Below, piece by piece: positions 8,753 to 16,860 of a stretch of DNA of 64,000 bases; positions within the stretch are counted from its first letter, which is position 1, and the number at the start of each line of letters is the position of its first letter. Source of the DNA: Sandaracinaceae bacterium (GTDB lineage: Bacteria > Myxococcota_A > Polyangia > Polyangiales > Sandaracinaceae); the NCBI GenBank assembly GCA_019637095.1, contig JAHBWG010000008.1, positions 100,431 through 164,430 on the forward strand, written 5' to 3'. The notes under the pieces are model-generated. The model did no database searches. It saw only the letters and a list, made by a program, of their open reading frames with translations, and was not told the DNA's origin. The translations under genes and the position numbers were made by a program.

Positions 8753-9028
8753 CGACCGGTGGCCCGCGGCGTCCCCCCGCGCGGCATGACCCGCCAGCTG
8801 GTGTGTGGTCCCGATCGCGATCGTGGCGGTGCCGACGACCGCCCGGGGCGGCGCGCCGGTAGCGATCGCCGCCGCGACCACTTCGGCCTCGGGGAACCGC
8901 TGAGGAGCGGCCCGCCGCACGACCTCCTCAAGGTGCTGGAGGATTGCTAAAAGCGGGCTCGACGGTCATCACAAGAGCCCGCGGGCGAGGACTCTCAGTC
9001 GAACGCGCGCCGGAGCTGCATCCGAGGC
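8753..9028. other. Spacer without recognised gene
   Basis: There is no convincing coding frame here. It leads directly into the decayed gene fragment that begins near 9029, so it may be part of the same degraded boundary. Confidence 0.4.
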
Positions 9029-9262
9029 GACGTGCGCGCGAGGAAGCTCGATAGCGACCGGCAACGCGTCGAAGCGCGTGACCGCGTAGAGGCGGCCGCG
9101 AATCGAATCTCGTCGAGCAGCAGCCCGCACCGGCCGACAGGCCCGGGATCGCCAAGCTCGATGACGCGCGGGAGCGGGGTGTCCATCGCGCCGGCCCATG
9201 GCGGAGGAGCCGTACACAGCCGAGCGGTGCGGGGAGGCTGCGCTCGCGGACGCCCTGGGTTG
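9029..9262 (-). pseudogene. Decayed fragment of the beta-propeller/cytochrome gene
   Basis: Read on the minus strand, this stretch still spells pieces of the protein encoded at 28584-31535, such as RVIELGDPGPVG, LLLDE and RGRLYAVTRFDA. At the DNA level it is collinear with about 30115-30400, with small indels and one larger collapse. Several frames are needed, so it is not functional. It could be a scar of recombination with the nearby host gene or the last trace of a lost paralogue. It lies at the left edge of the accessory island. Confidence 0.75.
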
Positions 9263-9327
9263 ACACCTGGGAGGCTTGGCGCGACTGTTGGGGATCTCGG
9301 CGAACACTCGACTGGGGATGCTCACGT

Positions 9328-10338
9328 ATGACGTCGGCCACCGAAAACCCAATGAAGTCGATGTATTCGCGGCTCCGAGTGTTGGGCCTCACAAAGCCCT
9401 TCGTGCGGAAGACGATCTTGCCGGACTGGTGGGACGACGAGGTCGCGACGTCGCCGGCTGGCTTCGCGGAGGCGCTCGTGATGATTTCCCGGTACATCGG
9501 GATCGACCCCGCCCGTCTCCGTGACCCCGAGGCCGATCTCGCCCTGCCGACCCCGACCCACGTCAAGTTCAAGCGCTCACGCGGGTCGTCAGCCGAGGAC
9601 GTGAGCCTCGCCCAGAACCTCGCCGTGCAGGTCATGCGGCACGCGATGGTCGGCACACCAGCCGCACCGAAACAGCTACCGACGAGCGCTCTGGACATCC
9701 GGGCGCAGATTCTGGACAAGGGCGAGGCCTGGGTGGGCCTGGAAGGCCTACTGCATTTCTTGTGGGACCACGGGGTCCCGGTCCTCCACGTCGCGAACTA
9801 CCCCCGTTCCGCAAAGCGCATGGACGGGCTGGCAACGCGTGTCGGTGATCGACCTGGGATCGTCGTGAGCGTCGGACGGAAGAACTCCTCGTGGCTCTTG
9901 TTCGTCCTCGCCCACGAACTCGGTCACATCTGCTTGGGCCACGTCGAAGCAAACGGAGTCCTGACCGATGCGAACGTCGACGCGGACAGCGAGGACGACG
10001 AGGAAAAGGCGGCCAACGAGTTCGCCGTGGAGTTGCTGACTGGCTCCGCGCGGCGGACATGGAGGGCCACGGGCACCTGGCCCAACGCGAGGGATCTCGC
10101 GCGCTACGCGATCCATCACGGGAGGCAACATCAGATCGACCCTGGACACATCGCCTTGAGCTATGCCAACAATAAGAACTTCTACCCCGTGGCGGTGGCC
10201 GCGCTGAAGCTGATCGAGCCCAAGCCCAGGGGTGGGCGCACCATCGATGACATCATGGCGGAGCGCCTCGACTGGTCGCGGCTCCCGGAGGAGGCCAGCG
10301 AGTTCTTGATGCGCATGACGCAGATCGAACGCCCGTGA
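9328..10338 (+). CDS. ImmA/IrrE-family metallopeptidase
   Basis: 336 aa. The zinc motif HELGH (around residue 195, LFVLAHELGHICLGH) and a downstream E/N-rich helix (DDEEKAANEFAVELL) define the ImmA/IrrE (COG2856) peptidase domain. The N-terminal 80 residues (LPDWWDDEVATSPAGFAEAL) look like the degenerate helical or HTH-like domain that often precedes it. Such proteases cleave repressors or antitoxin-like partners. The gene overlaps the next one by 4 nt (GTGA at 10335-10338), so the two are translationally coupled; peptidase-plus-PIN pairs behave like toxin-antitoxin modules. The DNA is less GC-biased than host genes. Confidence 0.85.
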   Translation: MTSATENPMKSMYSRLRVLGLTKPFVRKTILPDWWDDEVATSPAGFAEALVMISRYIGIDPARLRDPEADLALPTPTHVKFKRSRGSSAEDVSLAQNLAVQVMRHAMVGTPAAPKQLPTSALDIRAQILDKGEAWVGLEGLLHFLWDHGVPVLHVANYPRSAKRMDGLATRVGDRPGIVVSVGRKNSSWLLFVLAHELGHICLGHVEANGVLTDANVDADSEDDEEKAANEFAVELLTGSARRTWRATGTWPNARDLARYAIHHGRQHQIDPGHIALSYANNKNFYPVAVAALKLIEPKPRGGRTIDDIMAERLDWSRLPEEASEFLMRMTQIERP

Positions 10339-10991
10339 AGCTGCTGGTCGACAACGACCTCCTGCACAAGCTGCTTGCGTTCGACCTGCTGCGGGAGACC
10401 CTGGACCGCCTGGGCGCCAGCGAATCCGACATCAGGATTCTCGACACGGCTCGTTTCAAGTTCTGCCTCGGCAACGCGGAAAAGGGACGCAAGCGCTACG
10501 GCGACGTCTTCGACAAACTGGCGGAGACGATCCCCCGGCTTAACGTCGCGGGGGCTGGCCAACCCGAGACGCGAGACCGGCTCACGGGTCATGTGGACCT
10601 GGATGCAGGCGAGGTCATCCTCCTCGCGGAAGCGATCGAGGACCCTGAGTCCTTCTTCCTCACAGGGGACAAGCGGTGCATCCGTGCCCTCAACTCGAAG
10701 CCCGATCTCGCGGAAGTCTGTGACACGCTGAAGCGCCGGATTTGGTGCCTCGAAGCACTCGTCGGGCACCTAATCGACCACTGCGGGTTTGAGACGGTAC
10801 GTGCGCGGATCGTGCCCAACAGGCAGCGAGACAGAACGATGCAGTCGGTCTTCGGCAGCGGTGATCGGGCAACCCTCTCAGCCGTCCACGAAGCCCTCAC
10901 ACACTACGTAGACGACCTCCGGAAAGAGTCGGGCTCGCTGCTCGCCGGCCTTCCAATACCCCCACCAGTGGCGCCGCCCGGCCCACGCTAG
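10335..10991 (+). CDS. PIN-like ribonuclease-fold protein
   Basis: 218 aa from a GTG start overlapping the previous stop. A short strand with acidic residues opens the protein (MKLLVDNDLLHKLL); later blocks are DAGEVILLAEAIED and SFFLTGDKRCIRAL. These match the acidic clusters and the TxD(K) strand of PIN-like nucleases. It is longer than VapC (about 130 aa), with a Pro-rich tail (PIPPPVAPPGP). As the coupled partner of an ImmA/IrrE peptidase it may be the toxic RNase of a two-gene module. The family assignment is by motif only. Confidence 0.65.
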   Translation: MKLLVDNDLLHKLLAFDLLRETLDRLGASESDIRILDTARFKFCLGNAEKGRKRYGDVFDKLAETIPRLNVAGAGQPETRDRLTGHVDLDAGEVILLAEAIEDPESFFLTGDKRCIRALNSKPDLAEVCDTLKRRIWCLEALVGHLIDHCGFETVRARIVPNRQRDRTMQSVFGSGDRATLSAVHEALTHYVDDLRKESGSLLAGLPIPPPVAPPGPR

Positions 10992-11656
10992 GTGCGGTCG
11001 TCAACCACCTGCCGGGGAGGAATGCCGGACACCCCGGGCGGACGTGAGGTGGCAGGCAAGCGCGGTGAATGTGCGTCCGCTGCCGCAATGGTTGCGGCGG
11101 TCGGAGTGCTCGGTCCCGAAGACTCCCTCGCGGCGGAGGCGCGCGGCTCATGGCGCGGACGCGAGTCGCGCGGGGGGCGGAGGTCGCTCGCAAAGCATGT
11201 CACATGGGCACTCGAGCCGGCGCCCCGAGCTCAATCGAGCGGCAGCAGACGGCACGGGAGAACGCCCTCGCGCGAGAGTGCTGGTCGACGAGCAGCGCGG
11301 CCACCGCCGGAGGGGCGACGCCGGCTGGAGGTCCTGCTGGCGCGGGCGCGCGAAGCGGAGACAGAGCGGACGCCGCGTCGCGTGGAGTGGCGCCTCTGCT
11401 CCTCGACCGCAAGGTGGCGGTCGCCCTCCAGGGTCACATCGACGACGCCGCGACAGCGAGCATCAGCGTCGACCGGGGCCCTGGAAGAGCGCCCTCACGC
11501 TCGCGACACGCAGGGGTGATCCGAGCTCCGCCAGTTTCCGGCCCGCGCGGCTGTCATCATCGTGGAGAATCGGCCCCTTGTATGGTCGGCCGATCCATCG
11601 GTAGGGTCGTGACCTTCCCGTGCCATGGGGCGCGGGCCGGGGGCGGAACGGGAGCG
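10992..11656. other. Gene-free spacer left of the defence array
   Basis: 665 nt with no credible gene. It contains a decayed fragment of the gene at 42-1505 (11284-11357). Just before the SNF2 gene there is a 7-bp dyad, atcggcc (11569-11575) / ggccgat (11588-11594), which could be an operator or part of the promoter of the array. The rest appears to be scrambled host-like sequence. Confidence 0.45.
11284..11357 (-). pseudogene. Decayed fragment of the zinc-ribbon membrane gene
   Basis: About 74 nt are nearly identical to 1233-1308, inside the gene at 42-1505. Shared runs include gtcgacgagcagcgcggcca and ccggctggaggtcctgctgg. There is no open frame around it. With the fragment at 9029-9262, it shows that both sides of the ImmA-PIN pair carry bits of nearby host genes. 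Confidence 0.6.
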
Positions 11657-14600
11657 ATGGCGAAGCTCGAGGATCTCACGATCGGCGCGCGGGTACGGGG
11701 ACTGACCCCGCACGGCATCGCCACGATTCACAAGGTCGAGTGGTTCGGCGACCAGGGCGTGCAGGTCATCTTCGAGGTCGACGGCGGCCACATCGACCAG
11801 CTCCTGCTCTACCGGGACGACGAGCCCCGTCTGTCCCTCGACGCCAAGCAGCGGCCCTGGTCCTTCGACGCCGATGGGGATTCGTTCCGCCTGGTCTCGG
11901 AGGCGCAGCGGATCCGGCTGGCCTGGCAGTTCGACCCCTACCTCGCCATCAGCACGTCCTCCATCGACCCGCTCCCGCATCAGATCAGCGCGGTCTACGA
12001 GGAGATGCTGCCCCGGCAGCCGATGCGCTTCCTGCTCGCCGACGACCCGGGCGCGGGAAAGACGATCATGGCGGGCCTGCTCATCCGCGAGCTGATCGTG
12101 CGCGGCGACCTGCACCGCTGCCTCATCGTCGCGCCGGGCAGCCTCACGGAGCAGTGGCAGGACGAGCTGTACGAGAAGTTCGAGCTGGAGTTCGAGCTGC
12201 TCACGCGGGACATGATCGACGCGACGCGCAACGCGAACCCGTTTGAGCAGAAGACCCTGCTCATCGCCCGGCTCGATCAGTTGTCGCGGAACCCGGACAT
12301 CGTCGAGCGACTGAAGTCCGCGCCCGAGTGGGACCTGATCGTCTGCGACGAGGCGCACCGGATGAGCGCGCACTACGTCGGCGGCGAGGTGAAGTACACG
12401 AAGCGCTACCGCCTCGGGCAGGCGCTCGGCGAGCTGTGCCGGAACTTCCTCCTCATGACGGCGACGCCCCACAACGGGCACGAGGACGACTTCCAGCTCT
12501 TCCTCGCGCTGCTCGACGGGGACCGCTTCGAGGGTCGCTTCCGGGACGGCGTCCACACCGCGGACCCCTCCGACATGATGCGCCGGCTCGTGAAGGAGGA
12601 TCTCTACACCTTCGAGTCGAAGAAGCTCTTCCCCGAGCGCCGCTCCTACACCGTGCAGTACGAGCTGTCGGCCGCGGAGGCCTCGCTCTACGCCGAGGTC
12701 ACGAAGTACGTCCGGAACGAGATGAACCGCGCCGAGCGCTTCGCCAAGAGCGACCAGGCGCGCCGGGTGAACGTGGGCTTCGCCTTGATGACCCTCCAGC
12801 GCCGCCTCGCGTCCTCGCCCGAGGCGATCCTGAAGAGCATCACGCGCCGCCGCGAGCGCCTCGAGAGCCGCCTCCGCGAGGAGCGGATCACGCTCCGCGG
12901 CGCGATGCTCGCCAGCCAGGGCCCCAGCCTCACCGACGAGGACTGGGACGAGATGGACGAGGAGGCGCCGCAGGAGGAGCGCGAGGACATCGAGCAGCAG
13001 CTCGTCGACAACGCCACCGCCGCGCAGACCATCGCGGAGCTGGAGACCGAGATCGTCACGCTGAAGGACCTCGAGCAGATCGCGCGTGACGTCCGGCTCT
13101 CGGGCGAGGACGCGAAGTGGGTGCAGCTCACCGAGGTCCTCGACGACCCGAAGATGAAGGACGAGCAGGGCCACCGCCGGAAGCTCGTCATCTTCACCGA
13201 GTTCCGGGACACCCTCGAGTACCTCGCCGACCGCATCCGCACGAAGATCGGCGCGCGCGACGCGGTCGTGGAGATCCACGGCGGCATCAGCCGGGACGAC
13301 CGCCGCCGCGTGGTCCACGCCTTCATGAACGACCCGAGCGTCGTCGTGCTCGTCGCCAACGACGCCGCCGGCGAGGGCGTGAACCTCCAGCGCGCTCACC
13401 TGATGGTGAACTACGACCTGCCCTGGAACCCGAACCGCCTCGAGCAGCGCTTCGGCCGCATCCACCGCATCGGGCAGCAGGACGTCTGCCACCTCTGGAA
13501 CCTCGTGGCGAAGGACACGCGCGAGGGCGACGTCTACCACCGGCTCCTGACCAAGCTCGAGGACGAGGCGCGCGCGCTCCAGGGCAAGGTCTTCGACGTG
13601 CTCGGCCAGCTCTTCCAGGACGGGCGGCCACTGCGCGAGCTGCTGGTCGAGGCCATCCGGTACGGGGACGACCCGCAGCGCAAGGTCGAGCTGGATCGTC
13701 GTATCGACGGCGCTGTCGACCACGAGCACATCGAGAGCCTGCTCGCCCGCCGGGCCCTCGCGCACGACGCGATGGACCTCAGCAAGGTGCAGGAGATCCG
13801 TGCCGACATGGAGCGCGCCCGCGAGCGCCGGCTCCAGCCGCACTTCATCCACGCCTTCTTCGGCGCCGCCTTCGAGCGGCTCGGCGGCAAGATGCACCGT
13901 CGCGAGCAGGGGCGCTTCGAGGTGGCGCACGTGCCCCAGGCGGTGCGCGACCGGGATCGCCTGATCGGCACCGGCGCGCCGGTGCTCAAGCGCTACGAGC
14001 GGGTGTGCTTCGACAAGGCCCACATCACCCAGCAGCCCCGCGCCATGCTCGTGTGCCCGGGCAACCCGCTCCTCGACTGCACGATCGACGTGGTGCTCGA
14101 GCAGTACCGGTCGCTCCTGAAGCAGGGCGCGGTGCTGGTCGACGAGCAGGATCTCGGGGACGAGCCGCGCCTCCTCTTCTACCTCGAGCACGAGGTCCAG
14201 GACGGGCGTCGCCTCCCCCGCGGCGACTTCCAGGTGGTCAGCAAGCGCCTCGTCTTCGTGGAGGTGGCCCGCGACGGCGCCTTCCGCGACGCGGGGATCG
14301 CCCCCTACCTCGACTACCGGAGCGTGAGCGACGCCGAGCAGGCGGGCATCGCGCCCGCGCTCGACGCCGAGTGGCTGAGCGACGACTGGGAGCACAAGGC
14401 GATGGGCTTCGCGCTCCGCGAGATCGTGCCGGGCCACGTCGACGAGGTGCGCCGGGCGCGCCTCGCGCTGGTGGACAAGGTCGAGGGCGAGGTGAAGGCC
14501 CGCCTCATGAAGGAGATCAACTACTGGGACCACCGCGCCGAGCAGCTCAAGGTGCAGGAGTCGGCGGGCAAGAAGACCAAGCTCCCCTGGCAGCAGGCCC

Positions 14601-15169
14601 GCGACCGCGCCGAGAAGCTGAGCGACCGCCTCAAGAGCCGGCTCGACGCGCTGAAGGCGGAGCGCGCCATCTCACCCCGCCCGCCGCGGGTGGTCGGCGG
14701 CGCCCTCGTCATCCCGCTCGGGCTGCTGAGGAAGCTCGGTGTGGCGCCCCCGGCCGCGAGCGAGCCGCCCTCGACCGAGGAGACGCCGGACAAGCAGCGC
14801 ATCGAGCGCCTCGCGATGGACCGCGTGATGGAGGCCGAGCGCGCCCTCGGCCGCGTCCCGAAGGACATCGGCGCCGAGAAGCGGGGCTACGACATCGAGT
14901 CCACCGACCCGGGCACCGGCGACATCTACAAGATCGAGGTGAAGGGTCGCGTGCGGGACGCCGACAACGTCGTCCTCACGAAGAACGAGATCCTCTGCGC
15001 CCTCAACATCCCCGACCGCTTCCGCCTCGCGATCGTGCTCATCGAGGACGACGTCGCCGGCGACCCCGTCTACGTCACGGACTTCGACTGGGGCCAGCCG
15101 GGCTTCGCGCAGACCCACAGCACGTTCCGGCTGGACGTGCTGCTGAAGGCTGGAGGAACGCCACGATGA
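11657..15169 (+). CDS. SNF2-family helicase with C-terminal DUF3883
   Basis: 1170 aa from ATG 11657 (MAKLEDLTIGARVRG); the frame is open further upstream but lacks coding character there. Motifs run in order: DDPGAGKT (Walker A, near 130), VCDEAH (near 231), LLMTATPHNG, IFTEFRDTLEYLADRI, AAGEGVNLQRA and RFGRIHRIGQ (motif VI). This is a full SNF2/HepA-type double-stranded DNA translocase. The C-terminus (about 1075-1140) is a DUF3883 domain, GYDIES followed by YKIEVKGR, a PD-(D/E)XK-like ExK signature. It probably tracks along DNA for the adjoining methylase/nuclease proteins. Its stop overlaps the next start (ATGA), so expression is coupled. Confidence 0.92.
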   Translation: MAKLEDLTIGARVRGLTPHGIATIHKVEWFGDQGVQVIFEVDGGHIDQLLLYRDDEPRLSLDAKQRPWSFDADGDSFRLVSEAQRIRLAWQFDPYLAISTSSIDPLPHQISAVYEEMLPRQPMRFLLADDPGAGKTIMAGLLIRELIVRGDLHRCLIVAPGSLTEQWQDELYEKFELEFELLTRDMIDATRNANPFEQKTLLIARLDQLSRNPDIVERLKSAPEWDLIVCDEAHRMSAHYVGGEVKYTKRYRLGQALGELCRNFLLMTATPHNGHEDDFQLFLALLDGDRFEGRFRDGVHTADPSDMMRRLVKEDLYTFESKKLFPERRSYTVQYELSAAEASLYAEVTKYVRNEMNRAERFAKSDQARRVNVGFALMTLQRRLASSPEAILKSITRRRERLESRLREERITLRGAMLASQGPSLTDEDWDEMDEEAPQEEREDIEQQLVDNATAAQTIAELETEIVTLKDLEQIARDVRLSGEDAKWVQLTEVLDDPKMKDEQGHRRKLVIFTEFRDTLEYLADRIRTKIGARDAVVEIHGGISRDDRRRVVHAFMNDPSVVVLVANDAAGEGVNLQRAHLMVNYDLPWNPNRLEQRFGRIHRIGQQDVCHLWNLVAKDTREGDVYHRLLTKLEDEARALQGKVFDVLGQLFQDGRPLRELLVEAIRYGDDPQRKVELDRRIDGAVDHEHIESLLARRALAHDAMDLSKVQEIRADMERARERRLQPHFIHAFFGAAFERLGGKMHRREQGRFEVAHVPQAVRDRDRLIGTGAPVLKRYERVCFDKAHITQQPRAMLVCPGNPLLDCTIDVVLEQYRSLLKQGAVLVDEQDLGDEPRLLFYLEHEVQDGRRLPRGDFQVVSKRLVFVEVARDGAFRDAGIAPYLDYRSVSDAEQAGIAPALDAEWLSDDWEHKAMGFALREIVPGHVDEVRRARLALVDKVEGEVKARLMKEINYWDHRAEQLKVQESAGKKTKLPWQQARDRAEKLSDRLKSRLDALKAERAISPRPPRVVGGALVIPLGLLRKLGVAPPAASEPPSTEETPDKQRIERLAMDRVMEAERALGRVPKDIGAEKRGYDIESTDPGTGDIYKIEVKGRVRDADNVVLTKNEILCALNIPDRFRLAIVLIEDDVAGDPVYVTDFDWGQPGFAQTHSTFRLDVLLKAGGTPR

Positions 15170-15750
15170 ACTTGCCGAATCTGGACAGCCTGATCGAGGA
15201 GATCCGGGCCTATCTCGCAGGCCACGAGCGGCTTCCCCGAGTCGCCGGCTACTGGCACGGCTTCGAGGGCTGGCTGAAGTTCGAGATCGCGACCGAGCTG
15301 GAACGGGCGCACCAGATCCAGCCGTGGACCCGCTCTGGGAGCGGCTGGACCTGGGGCGACATCGGCGTCGAGTACCGATACCGCCAGGTCAAGAGCGACG
15401 ACCGGGACGGGAACGAGCCCACGAAGTTGATCGACCTCTGGGTGGGCAACGAACCGACGTACGTCGAGCTGAAGAACGCGTTCCGGAACGCCAACGCGGG
15501 GAAGCAGCTCCGAAGCTGGCGCGCCGACTTCGAGAAGCTGACCATCGTGCTCGAGGGCGACTCGAAGGTGCGAGGGTATGCGTCGATCCTCGTCGCTGTC
15601 GGGCACAACGACCGTGAGTGGTCGGAAGCGATCCAAGCGCTCCGCTCGGATCCGCGGTTCCTGGACTGCGGAATCGTCTGCGACGCCGAGCCCGAACGGG
15701 TCGGACTCGTTCGGCTCGCCGCGCTCCGGCATGAGGTGGTGGCGGAGTGA
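15166..15750 (+). CDS. Small PD-(D/E)XK-like protein
   Basis: 194 aa from the ATG inside the ATGA overlap. The central block LIDLWVGNEPTYVELKNAF has D-x(n)-ExK spacing typical of restriction-endonuclease-fold proteins. An N-terminal helix contains FEGWLKFEIATELER, and a later strand reads ASILVAVGHNDREW. It is probably a small nuclease or a DNA-binding relative working with the helicase. No family name can be given with certainty. Its 3' end overlaps the next gene in a GTGA. Confidence 0.65.
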   Translation: MNLPNLDSLIEEIRAYLAGHERLPRVAGYWHGFEGWLKFEIATELERAHQIQPWTRSGSGWTWGDIGVEYRYRQVKSDDRDGNEPTKLIDLWVGNEPTYVELKNAFRNANAGKQLRSWRADFEKLTIVLEGDSKVRGYASILVAVGHNDREWSEAIQALRSDPRFLDCGIVCDAEPERVGLVRLAALRHEVVAE

Positions 15751-16769
15751 CTCCAACCGCGGTCGAGAACGAGCCGACGACATCCTTCAGGGAGCGCTTC
15801 CGGGATTTCCAGTACGTCGCCCAGGAGCTTTGCCTGCTCGAGCGCTACAACCGCGCCGCACTGGCGGATCATCGGGAGGGCGAGCTTCGGTTGCACTCGT
15901 TCCTCGCGCTCACGCTCCTCGCCCTCGAGCGCTTCCTGCGCATGGTCCTCGGGGCGAACGCGACCGACTCCGACACGCTCCCGAACCTGCTCGAGATGGC
16001 GACTGGCGGGAGGAACAAGGTCTTCGAGCTGTCGGATCGGGAGAAGACACTGCGCTTCGTCAACGAGACCCGGCGCGTGGTCATGCATGGAAAACTCGGT
16101 GTCACCGACGAGGCGGAGCACCTCCTGGGCTACCTGCTTCCGCTCTCGTTCGACCTCTACGAGTTCACGAACCAGGTCGTCGCCTGCTGGGAACCCTTGA
16201 GCGGCGCCGCCCGTCCCGGCGCTCGGGTGTCGTTCACACCACGACATCTTGCGCCGGACGGCCCGAAGGTCGTGCTCACCCCGATCGAGGAACTGATCTC
16301 GCTGAACCGGCACAACAAGACGTACGGACCGCACGACCCGCAAGACGGGCTGCTCATGTTCGCCGAGGGCGCCCTCTGCATGACCCTGATCGAAGCCGCG
16401 GCGCGCCGCTGGGTCGGCGACGGTGTGCTCCCGGCCGATGCGAAGTTCCGCCCCGTGTTGAAGGCGGCCGCCGCCTCCGGGCTGCGCATCCCCTTCGACG
16501 ACGCCGACGACGGGATCACGAAGCTCTGCGCGGTGAAGAACACGCTCGTCCACGGCAACTTCGAGCAGGCCGCACGCGGCGCCGGTGGGCGGGATGTCGC
16601 CACCTACTTCAAGGAGCAGTACGCCGGCGAGATCGAGCGGATGTACCGGGTGTGCCTCCACTTCCTGACGCAGGTTCAGGAGCGTGACGGACAGACCAAG
16701 CAGGCGAGCGATGGCTACGTCAGGACTGGCCCATCGAAGAAGACGCGTGGGGGCCGGAAGAAGAAATGA
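15747..16769 (+). CDS. Protein with two HEPN-like sites
   Basis: 340 aa from a GTG start in a GTGA overlap. It is all-helical, with two separate HEPN-type R/K-x4-H motifs: ETRRVVMHGK near residue 113 and AVKNTLVHGNFEQA near residue 268. HEPN domains are small RNases or their inactive relatives and are typical of defence and toxin systems. The tandem arrangement suggests an internally paired HEPN dimer. The C-terminus is basic (KKTRGGRKKK). Translational coupling to the nuclease-like gene implies a shared complex. Confidence 0.7.
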   Translation: MTPTAVENEPTTSFRERFRDFQYVAQELCLLERYNRAALADHREGELRLHSFLALTLLALERFLRMVLGANATDSDTLPNLLEMATGGRNKVFELSDREKTLRFVNETRRVVMHGKLGVTDEAEHLLGYLLPLSFDLYEFTNQVVACWEPLSGAARPGARVSFTPRHLAPDGPKVVLTPIEELISLNRHNKTYGPHDPQDGLLMFAEGALCMTLIEAAARRWVGDGVLPADAKFRPVLKAAAASGLRIPFDDADDGITKLCAVKNTLVHGNFEQAARGAGGRDVATYFKEQYAGEIERMYRVCLHFLTQVQERDGQTKQASDGYVRTGPSKKTRGGRKKK

Positions 16770-16860
16770 CACACCGTTCAAAACCCCACGCCCGAGTTAT
16801 GCACGCGGTCAAAAGTCGGGCATATACGAGCAATCGAGACCTCGCCCCTCGAGGAGCGGC
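16770..16860 (+). promoter_or_regulatory. AT-richer gap, possible internal promoter
   Basis: 91 nt between the HEPN gene and the first methylase are AT-rich for this region, with tcaaaagtcgggcatatacg. A clear Shine-Dalgarno, gaggag, sits 5-6 nt before ATG 16861. It is the largest gap in the array before the last gene, so a second promoter driving the methylases is plausible. No consensus boxes are certain. Confidence 0.3.

Noticed and set aside
11495..14533. Very long minus-strand open frame (over 1000 codons) across the helicase gene
   Set aside because: It mirrors the SNF2 gene; the plus strand has all helicase motifs, while the minus text is low-complexity Val/Leu/Asp/His typical of antisense GC-rich frames.
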